A DNA stretch of 64,000 nt, from assembly GCA_000469685.2 (NCBI GenBank), contig LS997562.1, forward strand, positions 42,422,345 through 42,486,344, given 5' to 3'. The translations under genes and the position numbers were made by a program. The notes under the pieces are model-generated. The model was not told the origin of the DNA. It did not search any database and saw only the letters and a program-made list of their open reading frames with translations. This DNA is from Haemonchus contortus (lineage: Eukaryota; Nematoda; Chromadorea; Rhabditida; Trichostrongylidae). Shown one piece after another: positions 1 to 13,304 of this stretch (positions within the stretch are counted from its first letter, which is position 1; each line of letters opens with the position of its first letter).

Positions 1-247
1 TGGCTAGCTAAGGGAACGGCGAAATGGATGACTTAGTGGCCGATGTCAACGCGTGCATCGCCTCCAAGAATCGAAACTTCTTCACCCGTGAAATCCGACT
101 GCCCAGCAAATGGGAAGCAGTGTTTGAAGTAAATCGTGGATGTGTTGCGGAATAATTAACTGAAATATCTTTGCTGAAAATTTTTATCGTTTTTTTTTCA
201 AGTAAAATTTGCTGAAGAAAATCCGCAATAGTTATGCATCAACCTAA
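1..247 (+). mobile_element. Mariner-type transposon, 3' end (partial)
   Basis: The first ~150 bases encode the C-terminus of a mariner-family transposase, including a D-D-L-V-A-D-V motif, then a phenylalanine-rich segment and the family-typical L-P-x-x-W near the stop (frame 24-153). After the stop comes an AT-rich tail and an inverted terminal repeat that reads TTAGGTTGATGCAT on the minus strand, followed by TA at 248-249. The same terminal sequence bounds the deleted copy at 47259-47814. The catalytic centre and 5' end lie left of the window, so activity cannot be judged. Confidence 0.8.
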
Positions 248-249
248 TA

Positions 250-2020
250 ATTTAAACCCTTAGACAATTTACAATTTTTCAATTTTTTTACATACCTTCA
301 AAGAATGAAAAATGAGCAAACTGTATATTCCTACTAGATTGGGATGGGCCTTTCTTCCAGCCATGGTGACGAAATCCAAATTGGATTAAGTTACTCAAGG
401 ATTTTTAAGTTTTCTAGTCGTGTATTAATATTATACACGTAAAGGACATAACTTTCCGTAATTTTGTTTTCTCGTAATCTCCCCACTTTAGGCAATGAAC
501 TACTCATTTTCTAAAGTAACTGATCTAAGCACATGCTTGTGATTCGTTGATTGGCTCGTTATGGTGCACATAGGCGAATTTATGGTTATGTAATTGAAAA
601 AATACTTCGGTTGTGATATAAGAAAAATAACACGGCAACCATCAAACCGGTGAATGATGGAACGAGGGCAAACCTGCATTTTTTCCTCGCCAACAATGTG
701 TTTTCATCATGTGATGAAATGAGCTGACGTAATTCTTCTGCACCATTTAACTTAAGCTAACTTCGTAAAGATGACTAAAAACAGTGCAAGTGCATTTTCA
801 CTCTCAGTAGGTAGTTTTTATCCCCGACTGTGTTTGGAACTCTTTTCCACCTCAACTATCTAAGTGACCCATTCACGATTACATTCTCTCTTCTTAAACG
901 AGAACATGCATCTAACAGTCGAGAAACGAGAGTCCTTTCTTCTTGCCGCTACTTGACTTCAAGCTTTCGAGGTGCATTCCACTTCAGGTTAAGACGATTG
1001 GGTCTTTTTGTGTTCTCGTGAAGTAGGATGCAATAGGAAGATAATGGAGTTCTGGCACCTGATGCATTTTGTTCAAGGTGAACTAGGTACTAAATACGGT
1101 TCTATTCCTTGATGAACCGTCGCTCACGAAAAGTATTATGTCAGCTCATGTAAGATTCCCCACTTATTTTTATGCTCATGTTGATGAGTGAAGTCATATT
1201 GTTGGATACCATTCACTACACAGTTACCTCTTTTGTTTCGATTGTTCGATTCGCGAAGCAAGAGGAATTGTCCTGATTGATGGAAGGAATTGAAATGCTG
1301 AAAGGAGAATAACTGGTGGCGAACGTATACATGGAGTTTTCCGCTCACTTCACCAAAAAGACTTGTTGGATCTACGTCCGGATTGGTCTTTCACTTGTTT
1401 AGATAGTGTCCTCAATGTGGTGCAGTCCTTATGGCAGGAATGGATGTGAGGCATGTTAGAGACAAAGTCAAATGTTAAAAACGTAGTCTCTAAGTAGAGC
1501 CAAATGATGAGTTGGAACTTTTGCGAAGATGTACTCCCCTGTAAGGGTTCTTGTCAAGACTGGACAAAATCCCAGTTCCTATACGCTACTGTATCCTAGT
1601 CATTCGCGTCCTTGCATGGGGACCCCACGGTTGATGCGAAAATCGGCTTGTCACGCAAGAATACCCTAAACGGTAGGAGCCGCTTGCCAGCTTTTTCCAA
1701 CTTTCGACTTTTCTGGCGAAAATGACTGTCGCTAAGTAAGAAGTTATCGCCAATGACTCGTCGAGCTGCTTTGGTGGCCTTTCGCTCCAAGTGTGAGCCT
1801 ATTTTGACTGCTGAACATCCAATAGTACTTTGAGCAGCTCTGTTATGGAATTCTGAAGCGAAAGTGAAGGTAGCTCCGTCATTACATATCCAGTCATTCT
1901 TCCGTTAAGTACTCCTAGTTCCCAACTTTTCCTCTTACCTTTTGCTTTTCCCTTACCGACTCGATTGTTCGAGTCTAATATCAGTTCCCATTTCTGAATT
2001 TCATTTTCATCCATCAGACC
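250..2020. other. Non-coding stretch, nothing recognised
   Basis: AT-rich sequence with only chance-length open frames on both strands. No splice-flanked coding segment, RNA gene or repeat was recognised. Confidence 0.5.
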
Positions 2021-2022
2021 TA

Positions 2023-2546
2023 CAGTAGCGCTCAAAAGTCTTCGGTGAAATGCTCTGACGCTTTTGTTCATAGTTTTTTTCTTGGTAGACCGAATGACAC
2101 GAAATTTGGATATGTTTAACTAGAGCATATTTCACCCTACCCAAAACTATTCGATTGCAAAGCTGCAATATCCACAGGTAGAGCAAGGTGTTTGTTGCGG
2201 TAGCAGATTCTGCTAAAAGTAAAGTTGTTGGCGTCTGCACTTATTCGCACCTTATGTGCGTTTTTCTCATATTTTGTGTTCGGCATTACCGCTCGTACAC
2301 TTTAGACATGACAGAAAGGAAAGAGATTCTAGAAGGACCATCATCTGTATTTTCAGTCGACTTTGAGTTCATGCTCTCTGGAATATCTGGAACATAATGA
2401 GATTGTAGGTTAATAGTGGTAAATATTCACACTACACCAGTGCTACACATATTGAAATTTCGCTTGATTACATCCAGTAGGAAAGGAGTTATGACTGAAG
2501 AGTGTGACTGAAGAAGCATTTCACCAAAGACTTTTGAGCGCTACTG
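2023..2546. mobile_element. TA-flanked miniature inverted-repeat element
   Basis: The ends are inverted copies of a ~35-bp sequence beginning CAGTAGCGCTCAAAAGTCTT, differing at only a few positions (2023-2057 and about 2512-2546). Both ends are flanked by TA (2021-2022 and 2547-2548), the target duplication of the Tc1/mariner superfamily. The 524-bp interior shows no transposase, so this is a non-autonomous element mobilised in trans, if at all. The superfamily is inferred from the TA flanks; the TIR differs from that of the mariner copies at 1-247 and 47 kb. Confidence 0.7.
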
Positions 2547-2548
2547 TA

Positions 2549-5500
2549 TATATGCTTTGGGTTCGTTCCACTTGAATGGGGAGGGGGAATGGGGTTATTA
2601 TATCCATCTTTCACGTACTGGATTGGTCACTGGCAAACTGTTGATTTCTGTGCTGTTTTCAAATGAGGTTTCTGGAAATTGAGTTTAATAATCGATTGTA
2701 AAATAGCGCTGGTTTTTCCATACTTTTTCCCATCCCATCTTCCTTTTCTCCGTCGGAGTTGTCCAATGCGATCTAGCTACAACTCGTTTAGAGAGGTGGT
2801 TGTCGGCATATTTTTTCCATTTAAACGCGGATGACCCTACGACTTGAGCTTCTGTTTATCCCCCAATGTTGTCTTTTCTGCAACATGGGCTACTATAATC
2901 AATTTTGCGCTGAGCTTATTGCATCAAGGCTCCGCAGCAATAAATTTGCCTCACAGCAATGCATCGGCCATTTCGTTGATGGGATGTTTTTTCTAGGACT
3001 CGTTCTCAAAAATACTCCATTAGCCCTGGTATCAATTGGAGGGCAATATATCGCGATGGCTTGGTATTCGCTGTCATATATTCCATATGCCAGGTACGTT
3101 CGGTAATATGTGAAAGTAATACTTTTTACCAAAACGAAGTTTTTAGCGCCACTTCGGATTGACAGCGCATTGAAGTGGGGATTTTATGAAAAACCGTTGA
3201 TGGGTTCTCATTTGGCGCTAACATCATTTTTTGTGGGTTGTCTTTGAAGGGGTTCTCAAGCTTTAGTGGGCTTTCCAGATATCATAAATCTTTACTGCAT
3301 CCATACGCTGTGAATGGTTCTCGATGATGTCCTCGGAAGTCGTTGGGAACGACCTCGCATTCTTCTTTTTACTCCCTTGAAAAGAGATAGATGGATAGAT
3401 TGCACAGCATTGATTAGTTTTCTGGAATTGTGCCATACACCGGTTTTCGATTCCATCATCGAAATCCCCTGCGATAGTGAACCTATTGCCTTTATTGCTC
3501 TAAATTAGTGTCCGTTCAATAGTTATAATGTCTACCCGCTGGATGGGTAAATAACGTTAGATCATCTGCATCGGTTAATCATCTTTCGGAAAGTGCTGCG
3601 CATATGATTACACCATGCATTTTTACTCGACAGAACGTCTGCTGATATGGAGATGGTGCATACAGAGTGTTCTGGTGCCATTTAATCGACCCTGGGAGTA
3701 TGGGTGGCTAGATTTGCTTTCCATGTGGAGTTTTTCCATGTTTACCTTACTGTTTATAGTTTTTGCTTGTACTTCCTTCATCACCTGAGCGCCCTGACCT
3801 CATTGAGCAGCCATTGGGAGGATTCTTCGCATGATTCAGAAACAGGCGTTTACATGGCTTTTCTAGTCCCTTGTCTCTCGCACTTTGATTCGTTTGTCCG
3901 ATGCAATCCGATTGCATCGCTCTCGGTTTTCCAGCTGCTCATTCCCTCTGCGTTTTTCGCCGTAGTGGGTTGCTTTGATGGGTCGCAAGGCTATGAACAA
4001 TGTCGCGCCATACGTCTTCATCGGCATTACTGTTTTGTGGCGGCCGCGAGCATACTGACGGCGGCGGCGAAATTAATTACCATGGAGAAGTTTTTTTGGG
4101 GTACAAGAAATGCGGCCGACATGATTGATTTGAAGTGATTCACTAACCAGCTGTCCGTTTTTCGTCGATTGGGCGTAACGAGCTCGACGGAAACAAATCG
4201 TAGAAATGTCATAGACGACGTATTTGTTCATTTGCAAAGTCACAGCTTTCTTCCTTTTGTTTCAGGGAAACCGTGATTCGATTTTTGCGATCATGTTGCT
4301 GTTGATTCGAGGAGTGCCTTTCGCATCTGACAGCTTCTCTTTCCTCATTTTTTTACTTATAACATGTTATATATAAGCTCTATTTTCCAAATATCTATGA
4401 CAGAATGATACCAAAGTTTCTTGCCGAATAAGTTGGTACTCTGTCAAGCTACTTTTTTGAAGTTTTTTTTTTGAAATCCTGCGGGTTGTAGCGTCCATTC
4501 AGTTTCTTGTTTCATATTACCGTAAGGCCTCTGCTTTAGAATTTTCAAAACCTACGCGCCAGAAAAGAGGTGCATTTATGTTACAACTTCACGACGTACC
4601 CTCCTGACACCGCTTCCCAATATGCCATCCTATATGACACCCGTGGTTACGTTATGTTGGGATTAGGCGGAGAGGTTGACGTATCAATAGAGGTTGTTCT
4701 GCCCTGTATTGTAGACCTCTTCCACTACTGACACATAGCGACCGCTTCCTGATAGTAGAGTTGCCCGGTGTTGAAATTTTGTAAGTTTGGTATTCAGTTG
4801 TGATTCCTTACGGTAATCGTATCCCTGACCCAAGTTGTAGGACTGATGTATATCTATCAATCTGGATATACATTTCTGGACTGGCGTTTGATTTTCCTAA
4901 GCGTTAACTCCGAAATTGGGGTTCGTCACCACGGTTGGAATGACTGTGTATCCTGGAAGATCATTCAATTGCTTTTCGAAGCATTCACTCTCATGTGAAC
5001 GCTAGTGCAGCTCATAGTTACGAAAGCAATCATTCACATACACAACTATATGAGAAACGTATCCTCAAGAGTCTTGACAAAGCTGGAAATAGCTTCTTCC
5101 ATACCATCCATACCCATCGTTTAGTCAGATTGACGGCTAACTATATGCCCTTTGATTCCTTACTCCTCACCTTTGCTGCATAACAGTATAATGGTGAAGG
5201 TGTAGAGATGCTTCAGTTTCAGTTTTCAATTCATTCCTATAATTGGTGCCATTTTACAACCCATGTTCTTATCTTTTGCCTTTTGCAACTGTATGATGAT
5301 CTTTTTTTGAGTGTACAGTTTCTCAATCAGAAGTATTTCATAGCTGTTATTTATCAAGGGCCGACGAACGACTAATAACAATTGTGAAATACCCATGATT
5401 TAAGGAAAACTCGATCACAAAGTGTGCAGTTTATTTGGCTTAGGAAATTCCCGTGCGGGATAAAAACGAAAGTAATTGCATTGTAATGAAGCCGATCATC

Positions 5501-7595
5501 TTCTTGTTCACTTTACTGTAGCATTGTGATTTAATTTGGAACCTTCCAAAGCGCGTTTCATACTACATTCCGCAAACTCGGTGGTATATCTTGTCTTCAA
5601 ATTCTGGAAGGGTTTCTTTTTTTTCAAACTTTCAATCTAGCTTCCTCAATCATGCCTGTTTGGATTTTTAAGAATTGCTTGTTGTTGAAACTATTTATTT
5701 TCTTTTCCTTTGCCATAGAATCTCGTGCGTCATCGGTTTTCGACGAGTGAATGAATTAGTCATAATATAAACCAGTTTACCGGCGTAATTGTTTTGTAAA
5801 ATTGAATGGTCGTCATTATGTATTTAAAATTGATAGAATTGTGATTGTCTATATTTTTGAAAGCAATGCGTTGTATGAATTTGTTGTGATGATCCGGTAT
5901 ATGTTTGCATAAAGGATTAACATTCACTCTGAAGTGGTTGACTTAGTAACTGGATTTACACTCCACGTTACGTTTCTTTCGTTTGCTGTCGATTGATTTT
6001 TGCCTCGTGCTGTCTCTTTAAAGCTGTCGAAGTATTTGCTTTTCTTTTCCAAGATCTTTGTCGAGCAGTTGAGCAGTGTTTTTCCTATTTAAGAAACCAT
6101 ATGCTTGACGATTGGATCAGGTGATTTAGCGGTGCTGATGGTGTTTTCATTTGTTTAACATCTGTCAGACAATTTTCTCAGCAAGATGAGTTTAGCCTGC
6201 TGCTCTGTGCACTTTACAACCAGCGGCAGCGACTTTTACTTATCGCTTCAAACTGCTTTAATTCATTATTTTGTGATGTTTTTTTCGTTTATTTGGAAAC
6301 CGATTATGGTTCTTTTTCTGCCCCCGAATTGCTTACCCTCTCTTATCAGTGTTACCTGTCTGAACGAATTGCTGTCAGCCGAAACGATTTGTCAACATAA
6401 AAAATGCCTACTTACTTGTAGTGTATTCGGTGATAAGAGGCTTATCAGTAATGAAGCCCAAGGATTATATTCGTGAACGTGATTTACGAAGGTTTTGTAT
6501 GAATTAATAGTTCATATTATGCAAAGCTGAGAAGTGCCGTTCGGATGTCGCGCTAATGCCTAGCGTTGTCCTTTCACAATCGTCTTTTTTTTCCTGGTTC
6601 TTTTTTATAGCATGTACTTTGTATACCAGCTTTGTTCGGTAGACGTAGGTCGTGGTAGGGGCGCTGTGTCCCACTTGCGTGCGAGTTCTGCCCAGATCGA
6701 CCAGACCTTTCGTGTTTTCGAGATTGGGGACTAGTTCAATAAGGTAGAGGTACCATTATTAATACCGCCGATGTAGTTCTAAGTGGACACTTTGACCTTG
6801 TGATGCTTAATATGATCTTAAAAGGTGTTATTTAATGCGCGTAATCTGCGAGTTATTCTTACCTACCGCTGTTAACTGTCAGCCTCGTTCCATGTTTACA
6901 TTCCATTTTACTTCCCCCTTTTCGTTTCGCCCACTCTGCTACTGCTATCGTACCTCACTTGATTTTTACTAGTCCTTAGGTCTATATTTATGCTTGCCTT
7001 TTTTTCTAAGATATCTTTGGGTCTGCTTGGGCAATCTCTATCTTGATTCCTTGCACCCGATCGGCTCGTGTGATTGATTGAAGGCTGCTGGTGAATGATA
7101 GGCTCAGGGAAGTTCGGTTGTACTGCCGTCAAGAACTTCATGAAAGAAAATGATGCCCTTGCAGTGAAACCAGAACAAAACAACCGTTGTGAAGAATAGA
7201 TGTAAATAACCTTTTTTCTAGCGCGGACATTCTCGCAAGAGATGTACCTTGAAATGAAATATTTTGTGGTTATGTCAATTAGTTGGAAGGGCAATTGTAA
7301 TTGTTACAATAACGAAAGTTATTAGGATTCATTATGTTCATAATGTGAATGTCAAATAACTATTCTTCGACCGCAACTGCGAAATTCGATTCGTATTAAA
7401 CACCTGTTTCTGTCAGGACTGGGGTGCGTTGGCGGTTGTGATAGCGATTCCAGGCTTTTATATCCGGAGGTAAAGCTACTGTAATGTAATTACCTTTGCT
7501 AATGATCGTTGCTTTTATTTTAAACCAAACATCGAATACTTTATTTCGTTGGGCTGTTTAAAGAAGGTCCTGTTGCTTACACTTGTGCGGTAATA
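2549..7595. other. Gene-poor, T-rich stretch
   Basis: The + strand is visibly richer in T than A. The longest open frame (3704-4138, 144 codons) is about what chance allows in this much sequence and reads as low-complexity Phe/Leu/Ser-rich protein. No convincing exon was found. Confidence 0.45.
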
Positions 7596-7684
7596 CAGAA
7601 GAAAAGCGGAATAATCGCACAAAACTAGCAATAATAAGCGTCTATTGCTGCCAGTTTTGTGTGATTATTCTGCTTTCCTTTCTT
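7596..7684 (+). repeat. Imperfect hairpin, possible pre-miRNA or MITE relic
   Basis: Arms 7596-7633 and 7643-7684 are inverted copies with a 9-base loop. Several differences between the arms become G-U pairs in the + strand RNA, while a two-base bulge and an A-C mismatch lie near the loop. Size and shape fit a microRNA precursor, but a decayed inverted-repeat transposon would look the same. No known miRNA seed was recognised. Confidence 0.4.
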
Positions 7685-10600
7685 TCGATTTCAAAAAGTG
7701 CTCGGTAATGTTCCAGTCATTCGGTGAATTGTTGTTAAAAGCCTCCCAGCCATGCGAGGTAATCTTATGAATGGTGTTGCTTGTCACTTTAGGTATGTTA
7801 AAGCATGGCAGCAGAGTTGAATTATATTTTTGTTTACAGTGAATATAGTTGTTAGAATGACTAGAAGGCTAGCATGTGAAATTACCGGGATGCGCTATGC
7901 CGTTGAGAATCGTCGTGACGAAACCTGGGTGCGTGTGCAATGTACGGGCCCCCAGACATGGATGGTACCCGAATCTGCTACCTTTTTCGCTGATTCGCTC
8001 CTGTGCTCGCAATCTAATTCGAAAAGATTGAGCTTATCATGAGTTCGGTTGCACAGCTTCCAACGGCTTCTTTTCTACGTTTTGAGTTTCACAGCATATT
8101 ATTTGATCTTGTCAACACTGTGATGGTTTTTGACTTTTAGGTGGAACAACTAATTTACCTAAGGGCGGACTGTGTCTAGTTTTGAATTTTCTTTATTCAC
8201 ATTTCTTTATGAAGTCATGAAATTGTTTCGCTGAATGGGTATTCGTCTGCTTTATACTAAACTACAGATCACCTTTATTACGCAGAAGACATGGCTGTTA
8301 GCCAAAGGCTGGTCGCTGCTTTAATAAATGGCGTTTATTAGACGGGATGGAGGATAACGGAGACCAGCGTACTTCATGCCACTATTCCCTACGTGAATGG
8401 TGACTCTATTTCAGAAGTGACCATCAGTTCTCGGCTTTTTAACGTTGGTTTGAGATTGATTAGCGAGGAAAATTTACAGTATTCAAAGTAAATACATGGG
8501 AAATGTTCTAGAAAAAGAATGGTGACAGATTGAGCTGTTTAACCGATTTTGCACACGTTGCAGTTGAATCATACATATATGAGCTCATGTCATAACATTT
8601 TTATCGCTATCGTCAGTTCCATGTATAACGTTTTGTTGCTAGACGAAGTGAATAACCGACTTCCGGTTCTATTTTTACGAGTAGGTTTGAGGAATTTTCC
8701 TAGTCCATTGTGGTTCCCAGACTATGGCGGTTTTAAGAATGATCATGTGATTTTTATACATTATCGGCGCACTTTATCACGAATCCATTTATTGCTGCAT
8801 TATTGGCGGACTCGGCCATAAATTTGTAGTTACTGCAAATTTAAAGTCGTTTCGATTTTATTCGTTGGCCACTTTTTCGTGTATTTATGGCTATCGCAAA
8901 ATCGATGATAGTCGTTCTTATGGGGGTTGTCCACGACATTGACTGACTGCTGCTAGTTTTGATGCCTATCTATAGCTCTAAAGACGACTAATAACGTTTA
9001 GCGTTAATACGCACTTTTCTTATGACGTCACAAAGAATCATACAATCATCCTCGGTCCTATTGAATAACGAATGGCTTTACATCAGCAATGCATTTGAAG
9101 ACTTTCTTCTGCGAAATTCTGGAAATGCTAGAATCGCCGTTTTTGTTCACCTTCGTTTCATTCTGGTTTTTATATCAAACGTACAGTTAGTAGGAATGCC
9201 ATTTATCTTATAGCCTTTTATTTTTACCAAGCAGTTACACTCTAGCAGTTGCAATTTTCTGACTAATAATGTCTTGATGATGTTTCTACGATGACTTTAA
9301 TGCCCTATCATTTATTTTTCTGAAATGTGGCCGAAATATATTTACATACTACTACTGTCTGAAAATTTTAATGATTATTCGATTATATTTCCGTTTGTTT
9401 TGTGTTCTCATTCATTACCGTGATATTGGTAGTGGTATAAGGCCAAGTAGGAATCTCGGCTTTTTATTGCCTTGTCGTTATTTGAGGTGCCAAGTGACGT
9501 ATTGGTTTGTCAGCGTGTTTCTTCGTTTGCAGAGTTCGCACATCATTCGAGCTTTTGTGATCAGTAAGCGGAACTTCTCTGAGATATCGGGAATGTCTTA
9601 TAGCAATACTTGAAGATCGGTATGTGCAAGTTGTTGTGAATGCAGAGGTGCCTCCAATTTTTTTTCCTGTGTTTCCTATTTGTGGTTGATTGTGTGGCGC
9701 ATTAGAATTACATTTCGATGGCCTGAAAAGATACAAAAATAAGCTTCCATTGAAGGCAGTGATTTGTAGAGATTGACTGATATTTAAGGTAGCAATCCTT
9801 TCGTCACATATGGTAAATAGTTGAGCAAACAGAGATAAGAGAACTGGCAGGCCCGAGCACATTTCGATACTCTCAGTCGTTGCATGTCGTACCATCTTTC
9901 GAGTATTTGTTTTATGCGACTACCTCATAGTGCCGTAATTATGTCATGGAAGGTGTGCTGAGCTGTAGGCTTAATAATATTTCTCTTCAGCATTACTACT
10001 TCCTCAAACAACTATAAAGAGGTAGCATTACTCGTTAGGCCCATTTAGAGATCCAGGTATTGCCATGGTGATCATAGATCCATCAGAGGCAAATTGAAGT
10101 CCATGAAGCGCCTCCTAATAGTTCTGTCGTGTGGGGACGTGCGGAAGAGGAATGCCGCAGTGTTCCGCTCTTTCAGCATGTTTATTTGGTAGGGACCTGT
10201 CGCCCATTTTTTTCGGAACCATGTAGTCCTTTCAGTATGCAGTAGGGAACCGCAGAGAGAAGGGATGCGGGATTCACGCGCGATTGGTAACCCTATATGT
10301 GCTGGGTGCTTATCTGCGTTTCCTGTCAAGTCGAGGCTTTTTTGGACTTTACTAAATGAGATTTCTAATGTCCGATTTTAGGAAGTTGGGGTGGTTTGCT
10401 CGTACTACTCAGAAAAAAACCTAATGATTGCATTTATTATCTTTGAAGGTTGAAATTATTTCGACAGGTGATAACGAAAGGACACTTGTCTAGATTTTTA
10501 TACTGATATGTCGTTCATTGAAGTCTCGTATCTGCTATTTTTCCTATTGCTCGGTAAATTACTCGGCGAACGAATTTTTTTTCTTGCACAGTACCCGTTT

Positions 10601-12871
10601 GTGAATTATTTATTGGTTTTGAGTGGTCTCTACGATTTATTTGCTGATTGGCTTTACTGTCGTCTCCAATAGGAAGAGTTCCTTCTGTGCCTTCAAGCAA
10701 GGATTCTTTGTCTACGAATTTGAGTTGTTGAAGATTTGACTATGAACTTGATATCCTTCGGACACTTGTCGGGTGAGATGTGATATTTGACGAATCACCT
10801 TGTCTTGTAGATAATTTCGATAGCAGCGCTTACTTAGATGTTTGTCAAACAGGTGATACCTTACACTTGTTGTCGCTCCGCAGTTACGGCTGATCGCAAA
10901 TCATATCTCTCTTTGGAAGGGTAGGCGGAGACCTACAGGATTTCGTGAGCCAAATCGTTTTGTTTTGATGATTTTGAAAGTCTTTTGGATGAGAGAGTTT
11001 TTTGAATCCTGAACGTCTCTAACATTATCCTGGCTATTTTTTTTACTGCAAGTGAGTGGCAATTATTCATAAAAGCTAGCAATTGGAAGGATTACCTCGT
11101 GCTTCTTCTAGTGATGTGAAAGTGGGGAAGGCATTGCTATACAGTACATTGAAAAATGTGTGCCATTGATTTGTTATGCTAACTTCCAATCAAGCATGTC
11201 CCTGTGCAACACTTCCAGAATCAGAACGGTTGAAGAAACATACTCACTGGAATTAATTATTTGTTCCCAACAGAGGCGTGGTAACAGCCTGAGCATACGG
11301 TGGAATTCAGTTCAATTACGAATAGCAGTAGCTCTTGGGTCGCAGATGGTTGTCCCAACACCTTTTATGTATGCTTAAAAAATCGGCCTCCATCGAAGTC
11401 AGCTCTTCTCTTTCTGCTATTTGGATTTTGGATATTTGTCGGTTTGACGTTGAACAGTTGCTAAGTTAATTTCACCTCACTCGACAATCCTCAGTTTTAT
11501 TTGGATGTCCTGTATGCAGCGTATCCAAAAAAAATTGGGGCCTGTCGTTATGTTGTCGTTAGGGAAAATTTGGCAAACCTTCTTGTAATCAACGCTTTCG
11601 AGCCATTCAGAACTTCTCTCTTAGTCAGTATACGCTTAATGTCAAAGAAATTACATCGGCCAGAGTCATCGTAATGGGATCTTTATCTATTTTTTATTGC
11701 AGTATTTTATTTGCATCGTTAAAGGGTCACATAAAGATAAAGAGAAGTATCTGGTAGTTACGGCGGTCGAAATAGATCGATGAATCATGTCCGCCCACAT
11801 GGCGTTTCTTGGTCGTTTCCAGATTCCGCCTTAGATCCGTAATCTGGTTATCTGTCATAAATCACTTCGCCATTAAATTATCTCTCTTTAGGAAGACGTA
11901 ATTACCGTCTTATAGTGGGGCAACATTCGATTAGTGAGCATAGGTCCGCGCGGGCGCACATACGCAGATACGCAAGCCACTGACCTCCGTTTGTGTTCAC
12001 TCTAGGTGATTATATGTTCGCCTAAGCCGATTTAACGGCGACCTCTGAGTTTTTCTGGAGTAGTTGTGTGAACTACTAAAGCGTCTTTTCGTTTTTCCAG
12101 AATGTTCTGGAAGTACTACGGACTCAGTGATTTTAAGGCTGTTTTGTTACGGTTTTCTGATTAGTTGGAAATTATTTCATGGTCTAGGACTGAACGATTT
12201 AAGCTTGCTCAATCAGTTCGTAAAATTTTTTACTTGTTACGTTTTTTTTGGGCGTTATTGTACTTGATTTGTTTTACGAATTTTACCATTTACTTTTCTA
12301 TGGATATTTTGAAATTGTGAACTTCGGAAGTTGAAGATGCCCATAAAGGAGTTTATCAGATTGAAAATTGCCAGTTTACTACTCAGTGCGGTGACTGAAC
12401 TCCCACCCTAAGTCGGTTTTTAGGCGTTTGAGCGCTTATGAAATTTGTAGGAGGAGCTGCGTTAGCAATGGGTAATCTCTTTAGTTTTTCTCTAACTGCG
12501 CTAAACTTTGTGTCGATGAAAATGATTATGTTCATCGATTTCTCACTGCATTTCTGTGTGATTTGAACAGAATATTTACTTTTGAAGATCTCAGTATATT
12601 CTTTTTATCCATGATAAGGTGCTGCACTGTTATTTGAAGAAATCACGGTGTGTATGCTTGAGTCAGAGGGGAAATAATTAGGGTTTCACATGTATCAGAT
12701 CATAAAAAACGAGTATTTCTCCTAAAAGATTTTGTAGCGCAAGACCCTAAACCGTGTTTTTTTTTAATTTTCCGCTTCTACGAATCTTTCTCCACTCTTT
12801 CGTTGATTTCCATTTTAATGACTAGAGCAACATAGTATTAGTGGAAGCATTCGCCTATCTGTTATTCTTAC
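7685..12871. other. Gene-poor, T-rich stretch
   Basis: Open frames such as 9464-9895 on the minus strand (143 codons) are chance-sized and have no recognisable domain. No RNA gene or repeat was identified. Confidence 0.45.
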
Positions 12872-13304
12872 CTCTGATCAAAAATTTTGATAAGCCCGCG
12901 AACCCCGGAAACTGCGAGGTCTTCAAGATTCAACTGCAAAACGATTTCCGCTTGGTTTTCCTTGTTGAATTCATGTGGTCGGTGTTCATTGACCGTAAGA
13001 GATGAAAGATGGGTATTCAGTTCAACAAGGGGATGAGAAAACCTTCGAAATGGCCCTTTAAAGAAAGAAATTGGCTGTGACTGAGGTCGTCTGTGAAGAG
13101 ATGGAATGAAGTATTCCGTTGTCGCTGTCGGCAATAGAGCTCAATGATTTACCCGTCATCCTCATCTCGCCACCACCTGTCGAGCATTAATGCACCCGCC
13201 AATCTCCATTCTGTCCGGCCTTCGCGGATTTTCTGAAGCAAACACATGTAGGTAATAAGTGGTTCGAGCACATATAACGTGCTGTCATTGTCGATAAAGT
13301 CCAT
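12872..13304 (-). CDS. Candidate two-exon gene fragment, function unknown
   Basis: On the minus strand an ATG at 13304 opens a 50-codon exon (13153-13304) ending at donor GG|GTAAAT. A 62-base intron (13091-13152) ends in TCTTCACAG. A 219-base exon (12872-13090) continues in the matching phase and ends at a strong donor, CAGAG|GTAAGA. The spliced frame gives about 123 residues of ordinary protein-like composition, with a Leu-rich segment near residues 11-25 and a Glu/Leu-rich segment near the end. No family was recognised, no continuation exon was found at lower coordinates, and the upstream start could be trans-spliced after CACTCAG near 13335. It may be chance; the support is phase agreement across the intron plus the donor quality. 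Confidence 0.3.

Noticed and set aside
3704..4138. 144-codon + strand frame
   Set aside because: Length is near chance expectation for this much sequence; T-rich low-complexity product, no domain, no splice support.
9464..9895. 143-codon minus-strand frame
   Set aside because: Chance-sized, no recognisable motif.
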